A stretch of 64,000 bases of DNA, taken from NCBI RefSeq assembly GCF_000769915.1, contig NZ_JRLV01000021.1, positions 1 to 64,000 on the forward strand. The letters run 5' to 3'. Shown piece by piece: positions 53,562-60,542 of this stretch; positions within the stretch are counted from its first letter, which is position 1, and every line of letters begins with the position of its first letter. The notes beneath the pieces are model-generated. The model did not search any database, had not been told where the DNA came from, and saw only the letters and a list, made by a program, of their open reading frames with translations. The stretch is from Flavobacterium beibuense F44-8 (lineage in GTDB: Bacteria; Bacteroidota; Bacteroidia; Flavobacteriales; Flavobacteriaceae). A program made the translations under genes and the position numbers.

Positions 53562-55056
53562 AACGTTTGGTAAAAGTTTGTTTGGATTGTTTGTATAATT
53601 GTTTTTCTATGAGTCCCGCTACCAGTTTCCCCGATATTAATGCAGGGGGAACACCTGGTCCGGGAACGGTAAGCTGTCCCGTAAAAAACAGGTTTTTTAC
53701 TTTGTTGCTTTTAAGCCCCGGCCTTAAAAAGGCGGTTTGCAACAGGGTATTGGCAAGGCCATATGCATTTCCTTTATAGGAATTGTAATCGTTTACAAAA
53801 TCGTTTACACAAAACGACTCTTTAAAAAGTATACTGTCTTTAAGACTTTGTTGTGTGAGGTTTTCAAGCCTTGTAATTATTTTTTCAAAATATTGGTCTC
53901 TTAATTGCGGAGTATCTTCCAGTCCAGGTGCAAGCGGAATTAAAAAAGTTCCGGCTTCCATTCCCTGCGGAGCGGTATCGCTATCCGTTTTAGCCGAAAA
54001 GCTGGCGTAGAATAGTGGTTCTTCCGGCCATTTAGGATTATCATAAATATCGGCAGCATGAACATCAAACTCCACATCAAAGAAAAGGGTATGGTGCTCT
54101 ACATTTTCTACAGGCTTGTTGAAACCAACATAAAACAGCAGGGAAGAAGGGGCGAAGGTTTTTCTTTCCCAATAACCCTCACTGTATTGCCTGTATTGTT
54201 TATCCAAAAGTGTTTCGGTATGATGGTAGTCGGCGCCGCTTAAAGTAATGTCGCCTGCTATTTTTTCTCCGTTTACGACAATATGTGTGGCACATCCGTC
54301 TTCATCTACTTCAATTTTTTCCACGTTAGCATCGGTAACAAATTTTACACCCTGTTCTATAGCGAGTTGCTGCATGGCTTCCACCACGCTAAACATTCCG
54401 CCTTTAGGGTACCAGGTGCCAAGACCAAAATCAGCATAGTTCATAAAACTGTAAAATGATGGGGTGTCGCTTGGTTTTGCCCCCAAAAACAGTACAGGGA
54501 ATTCCAGTATTTGTACCAGCTTTTTGTTTTTGAATTCCTTACGGATATCCCTGGAAATATTACCAAAAAATTGCCCGAGCTTTGCTATAGTTTGTGGGGT
54601 AACCAATTCAAGTGGGGATAAACCCGGGCGGTATACTAAATCCTTTATGGCTATATCATAATTACTTTTTGCTTCGTCTATAAATTTGCGTAGCTTACTG
54701 CTACTGCCTGGCTCTGTTTGTTCAAATACACGGCATATCTCATCAAGGTTATCACCTATGGTTATAAAATCGTTCATGCCAAAGCATACGCTATAGGCAG
54801 GTGATAGCTTTTTTAACTCGTAATAATCTTTAGGACGTTTCCCGAAATCTTCAAAAAAACGTTCAAAAACATCGGGCATCCAGTACCATGTAGGTCCCAT
54901 GTCAAAAGTAAAGCCGTCTTTTTTTAACTGACGTGCCCTTCCGCCTATGGTGCTGTTTTTTTCGTATACAGTAACATTACAGCCGGAGCGGGCTAAGTAA
55001 GAGGCAGCTGCTAAAGAGGAAAATCCTGATCCGATTATGTTTATGGTAGCGTTCAT
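53545..55056 (-). CDS. crtI: Phytoene desaturase
   Basis: A 503-residue FAD-dependent desaturase that takes phytoene to lycopene. The dinucleotide fold is at the N-terminus (IIGSGFSSLAAASYLARSG, then YEKNSTIGGRARQ). The C-terminal carotenoid-desaturase signature is 'NLFFTGQLTVPGPGVPPALISGKLVAGLI'. Membrane-associated. It overlaps crtB and follows the MerR-type regulator by 55 bp. Confidence 0.96.
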   Translation of the reverse strand: MNATINIIGSGFSSLAAASYLARSGCNVTVYEKNSTIGGRARQLKKDGFTFDMGPTWYWMPDVFERFFEDFGKRPKDYYELKKLSPAYSVCFGMNDFITIGDNLDEICRVFEQTEPGSSSKLRKFIDEAKSNYDIAIKDLVYRPGLSPLELVTPQTIAKLGQFFGNISRDIRKEFKNKKLVQILEFPVLFLGAKPSDTPSFYSFMNYADFGLGTWYPKGGMFSVVEAMQQLAIEQGVKFVTDANVEKIEVDEDGCATHIVVNGEKIAGDITLSGADYHHTETLLDKQYRQYSEGYWERKTFAPSSLLFYVGFNKPVENVEHHTLFFDVEFDVHAADIYDNPKWPEEPLFYASFSAKTDSDTAPQGMEAGTFLIPLAPGLEDTPQLRDQYFEKIITRLENLTQQSLKDSILFKESFCVNDFVNDYNSYKGNAYGLANTLLQTAFLRPGLKSNKVKNLFFTGQLTVPGPGVPPALISGKLVAGLIEKQLYKQSKQTFTKRYEINI

Positions 55057-55111
55057 TTGTTTAATAAAAATAGAAAAAGATTAAACATTAACAAAGTAAA
55101 CTTTTGTTAAA

Positions 55112-56011
55112 TTATATGCTGTCGGTAAATTGAGCTATGCTGTCAAACACCTTAATGTTTTCATTTAAGATATTCTGATCCAGAAATTTTCCGTTCCTGC
55201 CAAAAATGTACAGCCTGGTATCCGTGTCATTTACCACCTGTTGTTTTAAGGTGTTTACGTAATTAATTATCTCGTTGTTGTCTGGTGCAATAGTACTATA
55301 GGTTATAAACGTAATTTTGTTAAAATAGGTTTTTACATCTCTAAGGTTATCTAATGGTACACTTTCTCCTAAATATACGGTTTTATAGCCGTTTAATACC
55401 AGTTCATAATTAAGAAACATAAGCCCTAGTTCGTGTATTTCGTTTTGTGGCAGGTACAAAACATATGTCCTGTCGGTTTTTGAAGGAGGGGTTGTTTGTA
55501 TTTTCTCCGTATTTGATGCAAGCTTTTGTCTAATCAGGAAGCTTATAAAATGTTCGTGTGCCGGAGTAATGGTATTGGTTTGCCACAGGTAACCTATTTC
55601 GCTAAGTAACGGTATAAAGAATTCATGGAATATTTCCCTGAATGACTTTTCCTGTAATAGTGAGTTATAAGTGTTTAGAAACAATGCCTGGTCAAAATTC
55701 ATCATGGACAGCTTAAAGTTGTTCAGTACATGATCGGCCAGATTGTTTTTTGACAGTATCTCTTTAACCAGTACGGGTAACTTTTCGGGAGGCATTTTTG
55801 ATATGGCTGATATCTTATAGCCAAAATTATGAAGTGTGGTTATGTTGAGTAGCTTTTGCAGGTTCTCAATATCATAAAAACGTATATTGGTATCGGTACG
55901 CATAGGCTCAAGGATATTATATCTTTTTTCCCAAATACGGATGGTATGTGCCTTGATACCGGAAAGGTTTTCCAGGTCCTTAATATTGAATACGTTTTTA
56001 ATTGTGTTCAT
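55112..56011 (-). CDS. CarH-like B12-dependent MerR-type photoreceptor regulator
   Basis: A 299-residue regulator. ATG at 56011 (MNTIKNVFN) is chosen: 18 upstream codons would run into the promoter. Residues 1-70 are a MerR HTH ('FNIKDLENLSGIKAHTIRIWEKRYNILEP'). Residues about 95-170 are a four-helix B12-cap with W143-x9-E153-H154, the motif diagnostic of AdoCbl photoreceptors (CarH). Residues about 183-299 are a B12-binding domain with E191-I-H193-E-L-G196, whose His ligates cobalt. In CarH the residue after Trp is His; here it is Gln144. First gene upstream of crtI-crtB-crtZ. Confidence 0.88.
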   Translation of the reverse strand: MNTIKNVFNIKDLENLSGIKAHTIRIWEKRYNILEPMRTDTNIRFYDIENLQKLLNITTLHNFGYKISAISKMPPEKLPVLVKEILSKNNLADHVLNNFKLSMMNFDQALFLNTYNSLLQEKSFREIFHEFFIPLLSEIGYLWQTNTITPAHEHFISFLIRQKLASNTEKIQTTPPSKTDRTYVLYLPQNEIHELGLMFLNYELVLNGYKTVYLGESVPLDNLRDVKTYFNKITFITYSTIAPDNNEIINYVNTLKQQVVNDTDTRLYIFGRNGKFLDQNILNENIKVFDSIAQFTDSI

Positions 56012-56032
56012 TGTTTTTGAAAAATGATTAAA

Positions 56033-56061
56033 CAAAATTAATAAAAATATTTTTAACCCAA
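56033..56061 (-). promoter_or_regulatory. Promoter of the CarH-like regulator
   Basis: On the minus strand, TTG (56061-56059), an 18-bp spacer, and TAATTTTG (56040-56033) form a full -33/-7 promoter. Transcription should start near 56026, 15 nt before the ATG. The sRNA promoter repeats begin only 19 bp further on. Confidence 0.72.
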
Positions 56062-56079
56062 TCATAAATAGTGAAAAGG

Positions 56080-56149
56080 TTACGTATTTTACTTAATTAG
56101 ATTTAGTGTTTTCCTGTATTGTAAAACGTTTTATAGTATTCGATTTTTG
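56080..56149 (+). promoter_or_regulatory. Promoter of candidate sRNA 1 (first copy of the 47-bp repeat)
   Basis: The repeat runs 56080-56126, from TTACGTATTTT to TTTTCCTGTATTGTAAAA. It contains TTG (56119-56121), which is 20 bp before GATTTTTG (56142-56149), a -7 box with one mismatch to TAnnTTTG. Confidence 0.7.
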
Positions 56150-56154
56150 TGCCC

Positions 56155-56228
56155 GTAAACCGACCTACGACGGGTTATGCAATGTTTGTTCTATTATAAC
56201 CTGCTTTGGGGACAAAGCGGGTTTTTTT
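56155..56228 (+). ncRNA. Candidate small RNA 1
   Basis: About 74 nt predicted from the -7 box to a strong terminator. The terminator is AACCTGCTTTG (56198-56208), loop GGGA, CAAAGCGGGTT (56213-56223), then seven Ts. A 5' hairpin CCCGT...ACGaCGGG (about 56152-56174) is possible. No convincing reading frame. Name, start and function are inference. Confidence 0.65.
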
Positions 56229-56244
56229 GTACTCAAAATTTACG

Positions 56245-56314
56245 TTACGTATTTTCCGTAATAAAATTCAGTATTTTCCTGTATTGTAAAATTGTAGGGG
56301 GAATCTCATATTTG
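56245..56314 (+). promoter_or_regulatory. Promoter of candidate sRNA 2 (second copy of the 47-bp repeat)
   Basis: The repeat (56245-56291) is identical to the first at 41 of 47 positions. Its TTG (56284-56286) lies 20 bp before CATATTTG (56307-56314). Every element is exactly 165 bp from its partner. The start TTACGTATTTTCCGTAA is itself an inverted repeat (TTACG/CGTAA). Confidence 0.7.
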
Positions 56315-56319
56315 TACCA

Positions 56320-56395
56320 CAACAAACCAATCGATCAATCTATTAACGCAAGTTTTAGAGATAAAAAAGCTCCGCTAACCAACGGGGCTTTTTTC
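56320..56395 (+). ncRNA. Candidate small RNA 2
   Basis: About 76 nt to a terminator made of AAAAAGCTCCG (56364-56374) and CGGGGCTTTTT (56383-56393). The body ('CCACAACAAACCAATCGATC') is C- and A-rich and mostly unpaired, as in RNAs that base-pair with targets, and differs in sequence from sRNA 1. Confidence 0.65.
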
Positions 56396-56422
56396 ATTAT
56401 GTATGGATAAAGTTAATGAAGC

Positions 56423-57091
56423 TTAAAAGGAAAACTCTTTAGCACTTACTTCGTTGTCCCACATAACGATACAGTTTTGAGACGGAGTAGCATACAGCTT
56501 TTCAGCCTCTTTGCTATTATAGCTGTATTTACCGTTTTTATAAACGATATTTATGTACTGGTGCTCATCCTTTAAAATATCAGGAGAGAAAAGAATTATA
56601 TCGTTCCAGCCGTTTGTAGTTTTATCACTTCTGTAAATAGGGGAATAGAGGTTGTTAAAAACAGCTATTTCATTCAGATCATTATCTAAAAGCAGGTAAG
56701 TACATCCTTCTGCATTACAAAAATAGCTTCCGTATAAGTGTATAAAATAATCATCTTTTCCGTCGTTATTAAAGTCGGTTTGAAAGAAACTGAATTTCCT
56801 GTCGGCAGGCTTTAGTACGTCAAAGTCTTTAAGATATTTTTGATGTAAGAATGTTTTAATTTTCTCTGCCGATTCTTTACTCGTTGTAAGTGCAGAATAA
56901 TTTTTGTTGCCAGAATTGCCAAGGGTAGGTTTCACTATTCCCATAGTATCTGCAGGCGATTCTTTAGTACTTTTTTCAGGCTCAATACTGTCGCTGTCGT
57001 TATCGTTTATAGCAGGTTTACAAGAGTGCAAAAAAAACAGGGATATAATCCCTGTAATTTGAATAAAATATATTTGCAAGTTGGATGCCAT
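56423..57091 (-). CDS. Lipoprotein with a VCBS/FG-GAP-like motif, unknown
   Basis: A 222-residue lipoprotein. Lipobox LHSC (Cys24), then a Ser/Glu/Asp-rich linker to about residue 65. The core contains 'FFQTDFNNDGKDDYFIHLYG', a calcium-binding-like 'DFNNDGKDD' loop of the kind found in FG-GAP repeats, and two Cys in FCNAEGCTYLLL. Function unknown. Isolated between terminator-bounded units. Confidence 0.65.
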   Translation of the reverse strand: MASNLQIYFIQITGIISLFFLHSCKPAINDNDSDSIEPEKSTKESPADTMGIVKPTLGNSGNKNYSALTTSKESAEKIKTFLHQKYLKDFDVLKPADRKFSFFQTDFNNDGKDDYFIHLYGSYFCNAEGCTYLLLDNDLNEIAVFNNLYSPIYRSDKTTNGWNDIILFSPDILKDEHQYINIVYKNGKYSYNSKEAEKLYATPSQNCIVMWDNEVSAKEFSF

Positions 57092-57208
57092 TGCCTGGTT
57101 TTGTAAGGTTGCTGCAAATATAATATAGTGTCTAACGGATTGAAAAATAAACCGCTATGTTTTCGTTTAAGGGCAAATAAACACGATGAAATAGCTTTTG
57201 TACAGATG

Positions 57209-58411
57209 TTACTCCAGCGCAATACCGGTTAGGAAAATTTCGGTATCTCCTTGTGAGTCCGATAATCTTGAAGCCTTTTTGGTAAGGTACTTACTGTTTT
57301 TTATATTTTTAAAATAATAGCCGTTTTCTTCGCCTTCGGCTCTTATGGCTACCCACAGTTCATCTTCGGTATATCCGGCAAACGGAATATAATTCATGTT
57401 ACTGTTAAGGTATTCCTGAGTTTCCTCGTTTTTAAGAGCAAAGCCTTTTCCGTGCTTCTCAAAAATAAAGGTGCAAACATCATTTTTAAACCTGCGGCAC
57501 ATTTTACTGGCTTTGTTAGTCCTATATTCGTTATTGGCTTTATTTTTTAAATACCCCTTAACGGTTATGGCTTTTCGCCTTATAGGTACAAGGGGAGAGA
57601 TCTCTGCATCGCCAGATGCATTTAACTTATCGGTAGTTATAACACTAAAGTTATGAGCAATGGCATACTCCCAGGCATCACTACTGTTTACATTATACAG
57701 GCGGGTTATATAATTAGCATCATGATAATAATCCAGTTTTTTTCTGAATAGCTCCTTATAAGGCTGATAAGGTGCATATATGGTACTGAAAAAAACAATA
57801 TTCCCTTTTTCAGGAATATCTTTTAGTGTATATATTACTCCTTCGCTAAAGCAGTATCGTTTTTCAATATCGGTATTGGCATATTTGTTTTTACGGTCGG
57901 AGTTCCCTGTAAGGCAAAAAATAAACTTTCCACGCATTTGGGCTAAAGTAGGCCATCCGTTATTTTTTACGTTTTCGGCAAGGCTAAAGCTACTGTTTTT
58001 TATAAGTTGTCCCGGTTTAAAAATAAGCTCCTTTCCAAAATAGCATTTAAGGTAGGTGTCTATTTCATCATGAAAGTTAGCATCAATACCATTAAGGCTG
58101 TTAATTTCAAGATTAATAAGTACCGGGTAGTGGTTTGGTGTGGCATTGTGCCATTCCTGTAACTTTTTTAAATAGATACTTAACGATGTTCCGGTTGTAG
58201 TAAATCGCGACAGGGCAAAAAAGCTTGGTTCTATGCTTTTGTAAGGAGTAAAAGGGGTGCTATGCCTCCATGCCCGAAACTCAAGACTAAGACAACCGCA
58301 ATTGTCGGGTACATTTGGGTTAAAAGCCAGTTGTTCCTCCAGTGTTTCTCTGTTTTTACTGCAATTGCCGGAAGCCTTAAAGATAACCTCATTGTACTTT
58401 AAGCTTTCCAT
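57209..58411 (-). CDS. PI-PLC-C1-like protein, probably catalytically dead
   Basis: A 400-residue protein without signal peptide. ATG at 58411 is used: the alternative TTG lies inside the -7 box TAACTTTG. It resembles the Ca2+-dependent phosphoinositide phospholipase C family (PF16670): 'CGCLSLEFRAWRHSTPFTPYKSIEPS', 'LSIYLKKLQEWHNATPNHYPVLINLEI' and 'NNGWPTLAQMRGKFIFCLTG'. The family's HNSY, ELD and VSHS positions read GNCS (15-18), EFR (44-46) and LSRF (67-70), so both His and an Asp are lost. Residues 290-400 may be an added beta-trefoil. Confidence 0.65.
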   Translation of the reverse strand: MESLKYNEVIFKASGNCSKNRETLEEQLAFNPNVPDNCGCLSLEFRAWRHSTPFTPYKSIEPSFFALSRFTTTGTSLSIYLKKLQEWHNATPNHYPVLINLEINSLNGIDANFHDEIDTYLKCYFGKELIFKPGQLIKNSSFSLAENVKNNGWPTLAQMRGKFIFCLTGNSDRKNKYANTDIEKRYCFSEGVIYTLKDIPEKGNIVFFSTIYAPYQPYKELFRKKLDYYHDANYITRLYNVNSSDAWEYAIAHNFSVITTDKLNASGDAEISPLVPIRRKAITVKGYLKNKANNEYRTNKASKMCRRFKNDVCTFIFEKHGKGFALKNEETQEYLNSNMNYIPFAGYTEDELWVAIRAEGEENGYYFKNIKNSKYLTKKASRLSDSQGDTEIFLTGIALE

Positions 58412-58441
58412 CGTTAAATATTGGTTGGTTGGTTTGTATAG

Positions 58442-58449
58442 CAAAGTTA
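58442..58449 (-). promoter_or_regulatory. -7 box of the PLC-like gene
   Basis: TAACTTTG read on the minus strand, 31 bp before the ATG at 58411. A spaced TTG was not found. Confidence 0.5.
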
Positions 58450-58534
58450 TGGCTATCCGTAAAGGTTTCCTCGAGTATAATTACCTGTTTTTTTACACTG
58501 CGTAAAAACACGTGTTAGTAGTAAAGAGTGATTG

Positions 58535-58550
58535 TTTTTTTTTTTTTTTT
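58535..58550 (+). repeat. T16 homopolymer tract
   Basis: Sixteen consecutive Ts lie 6 bp upstream of the first AraC-type half-site and about 65 bp upstream of the SDR -7 box. Such tracts change length by slippage. Confidence 0.8.
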
Positions 58551-58555
58551 GAAAA

Positions 58556-58622
58556 TGACGTTTTAAACAAAGTAAACTGACGTTTTAAGCAAACTCCCTA
58601 ACGTAAACTGCTCCTAACTTTG
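58556..58622 (+). promoter_or_regulatory. AraC-type direct-repeat operator and promoter of the SDR gene
   Basis: TGACGTTTTAAACAAA (58556-58571) and TGACGTTTTAAGCAAA (58578-58593) are 16-bp direct repeats with a 22-bp period (two helical turns). A perfect -7 box TAACTTTG follows at 58615-58622. No TTG at -33, as in activator-dependent promoters. Confidence 0.75.
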
Positions 58623-58641
58623 CCCAATAAAAAATATAAAA

Positions 58642-59664
58642 ATGGATTTTACAGACAACAGTAACGGGGTTTTACAAAACCCACTTCCTTCGGGGTTTAG
58701 TAGTACATCAACAACACACGATGTGATTAAAGGGATTAATTTAACAGGTAAAACAGCCATAGTAACAGGTGGTTATGCGGGTATAGGTCTTGAAACGGTT
58801 AAAGCCTTTGTAAAGGCTGGAGCACAGGTTATGGTTCCGGCAAGAGATATTGCAAAAGCAGCAAAAAATCTTGAAGGAATTAGTAATGTGATAATAGAAT
58901 ATATGGACCTTATGGTTCCGGAATCTATTGATGTTTTTGCTCAGGCATTTCTTGAAAAATACAATGCACTGCACATACTGGTTAACAATGCGGGTATTAT
59001 GTGGGTTCCGTTACAGCGCGATAAAAGGGGGTACGAATCGCAATTGGCTACAAATCATTTAGGACATTTTCAGCTAACAGCTAGGTTGTGGCCTGCATTA
59101 AAAAACAGTAATGGAGCGAGGGTTGTAAATGTCTCATCATTTGGACATCAGTTTGCTCCGTTTGATTTTAAAGATCCTAATTTTATTACTACCGATTATG
59201 AAACTCTTCAGGGTTACGGACGCTCTAAAACAGCCAATAACCTTTTTTCGGTAGAGCTTGATAAAAGAGGTAAGGAATTCAATGTAAGAGCTTATTCACT
59301 ACATCCTGGGGCAGTAAACGGTACCGATTTAGGACGTGTGGCACCTATGACTCTTTTTCAGCAAATGGGAACACATGATGAGAAAGGAAACCTAAAGCCT
59401 GAAGTTGCTGCAAAATTGAAAAATGTGGAGCAGGGAGCAGCAACGTCGGTATGGTGTGCTGTTAGTCCGCAGTTAAATGGTATTGGAGGGGTATATTGTG
59501 AAAATGCCGATATTGCTCCGTTAGACTTGGGTAACATAGAACATAATATGGAAGAGCCCTCTACACAAAATGGAGTAAAACCTTATTCGGTTAATGCTGA
59601 GAATGCCAAAAAACTATGGGTGCTAAGTGAGGAGATGACAGGAGTATCTTTTAAAGTGTGTTAA
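58642..59664 (+). CDS. Short-chain dehydrogenase/reductase
   Basis: A 340-residue NAD(P)-dependent oxidoreductase. Cofactor motif TGGYAGIG (42-49), NNAG (115-118), catalytic Ser in NVSSFGH and Y192-GRS-K196. Length and the 'LHPGAVNGTDLGRVAP' loop resemble WW-oxidoreductase / retinol-dehydrogenase-like SDRs. Substrate unknown. The AraC gene downstream on the same strand, plus the operator, suggests substrate-induced expression. Confidence 0.92.
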   Translation: MDFTDNSNGVLQNPLPSGFSSTSTTHDVIKGINLTGKTAIVTGGYAGIGLETVKAFVKAGAQVMVPARDIAKAAKNLEGISNVIIEYMDLMVPESIDVFAQAFLEKYNALHILVNNAGIMWVPLQRDKRGYESQLATNHLGHFQLTARLWPALKNSNGARVVNVSSFGHQFAPFDFKDPNFITTDYETLQGYGRSKTANNLFSVELDKRGKEFNVRAYSLHPGAVNGTDLGRVAPMTLFQQMGTHDEKGNLKPEVAAKLKNVEQGAATSVWCAVSPQLNGIGGVYCENADIAPLDLGNIEHNMEEPSTQNGVKPYSVNAENAKKLWVLSEEMTGVSFKVC

Positions 59665-59726
59665 TTTATAACCGTGTACATTTATTTATGGTTATGGCTT
59701 GTTTTATTTTGTAATTTTATTTCAGA

Positions 59727-60542
59727 ATGGATTTCATTACACATTATATAACTCCTGAGATAAAGCTTTCTGAGTATAACGGAAAATGCTTTAAGACTGA
59801 AGTGGTATTTGAACACCATATCCTGGTGTGGTTTATTTCGGGAGAGACAAAAATAATACAGGCTAACGCTGTTTATACTTTTAATGAAGGCGACATATTC
59901 CTGATACCCAGAAATCAGTTGACTACGGTGATTAATTATCCAAAGGATGGCAAGCCCCATAAAACCGTAGCAATGCATTTAACTCCTGCTAAATTGAAAG
60001 AATTTTATAGAGTTAATAAGCCTGTAGGCATATCACAACCACTGCAAAAAGTATATAGGTTTACCAAACATCCACTACTGGAAAGCTGTTTTGCCTCTCT
60101 AATATATTATTTTGATATAGGAGAAACACTCCCAAGTGATATAGCCGAACTTAAAATAGAAGAAGCAATAAGGATACTTCGTTCCACAGATAAAAGTGTT
60201 GATGGTATTTTGGCTAATTTTGAGGAACCGGGAAAAATAAACCTGTCCGATTTCATGGAACGTAACTATATGTTCAACATGACACTGGACAGGTTTGCTT
60301 ATCTTACAGGTCGTAGCCTTGCAACTTACAGAAGAGACTTCAAAAAAATATACAATACCACACCGCAAAAATGGTTAACAGAAAAACGACTTAAACTGGC
60401 ACATTACCATATTTTTGAGAAAAAACGTAAACCTGTAGAGGTATATATGGAAGTAGGTTTTGAAAACCTTTCCCATTTTTCGTATGCCTTTAAGAGCTAC
60501 TTTGGCTACGGCCCTAATATGCTTGCTTTAAAATCGATTTAG
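59727..60542 (+). CDS. AraC family transcriptional regulator
   Basis: A 271-residue regulator. The N-terminal cupin-like sensor (about 1-130, 'HILVWFISGETKIIQANAVYTFNEGDIFLIPRNQ') precedes the two-HTH domain (about 170-271, with 'LDRFAYLTGRSLATYRRDFKKIYNTTPQKWLTEKRLKLAHY' and 'VGFENLSHFSYAFKSYFGYGPN'). Very likely the activator of the upstream SDR gene through the direct repeats at 58556-58593. Its end overlaps the convergent amidohydrolase by 4 bp. Confidence 0.92.
   Translation: MDFITHYITPEIKLSEYNGKCFKTEVVFEHHILVWFISGETKIIQANAVYTFNEGDIFLIPRNQLTTVINYPKDGKPHKTVAMHLTPAKLKEFYRVNKPVGISQPLQKVYRFTKHPLLESCFASLIYYFDIGETLPSDIAELKIEEAIRILRSTDKSVDGILANFEEPGKINLSDFMERNYMFNMTLDRFAYLTGRSLATYRRDFKKIYNTTPQKWLTEKRLKLAHYHIFEKKRKPVEVYMEVGFENLSHFSYAFKSYFGYGPNMLALKSI

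Noticed and set aside
56177..56410. 77-codon frame across the two sRNA candidates
   Set aside because: It starts inside one terminator-bounded unit and runs through two terminators and a promoter; composition is that of random AT-rich DNA.
58535..58550. T16 run as a terminator
   Set aside because: No hairpin precedes it on either strand.
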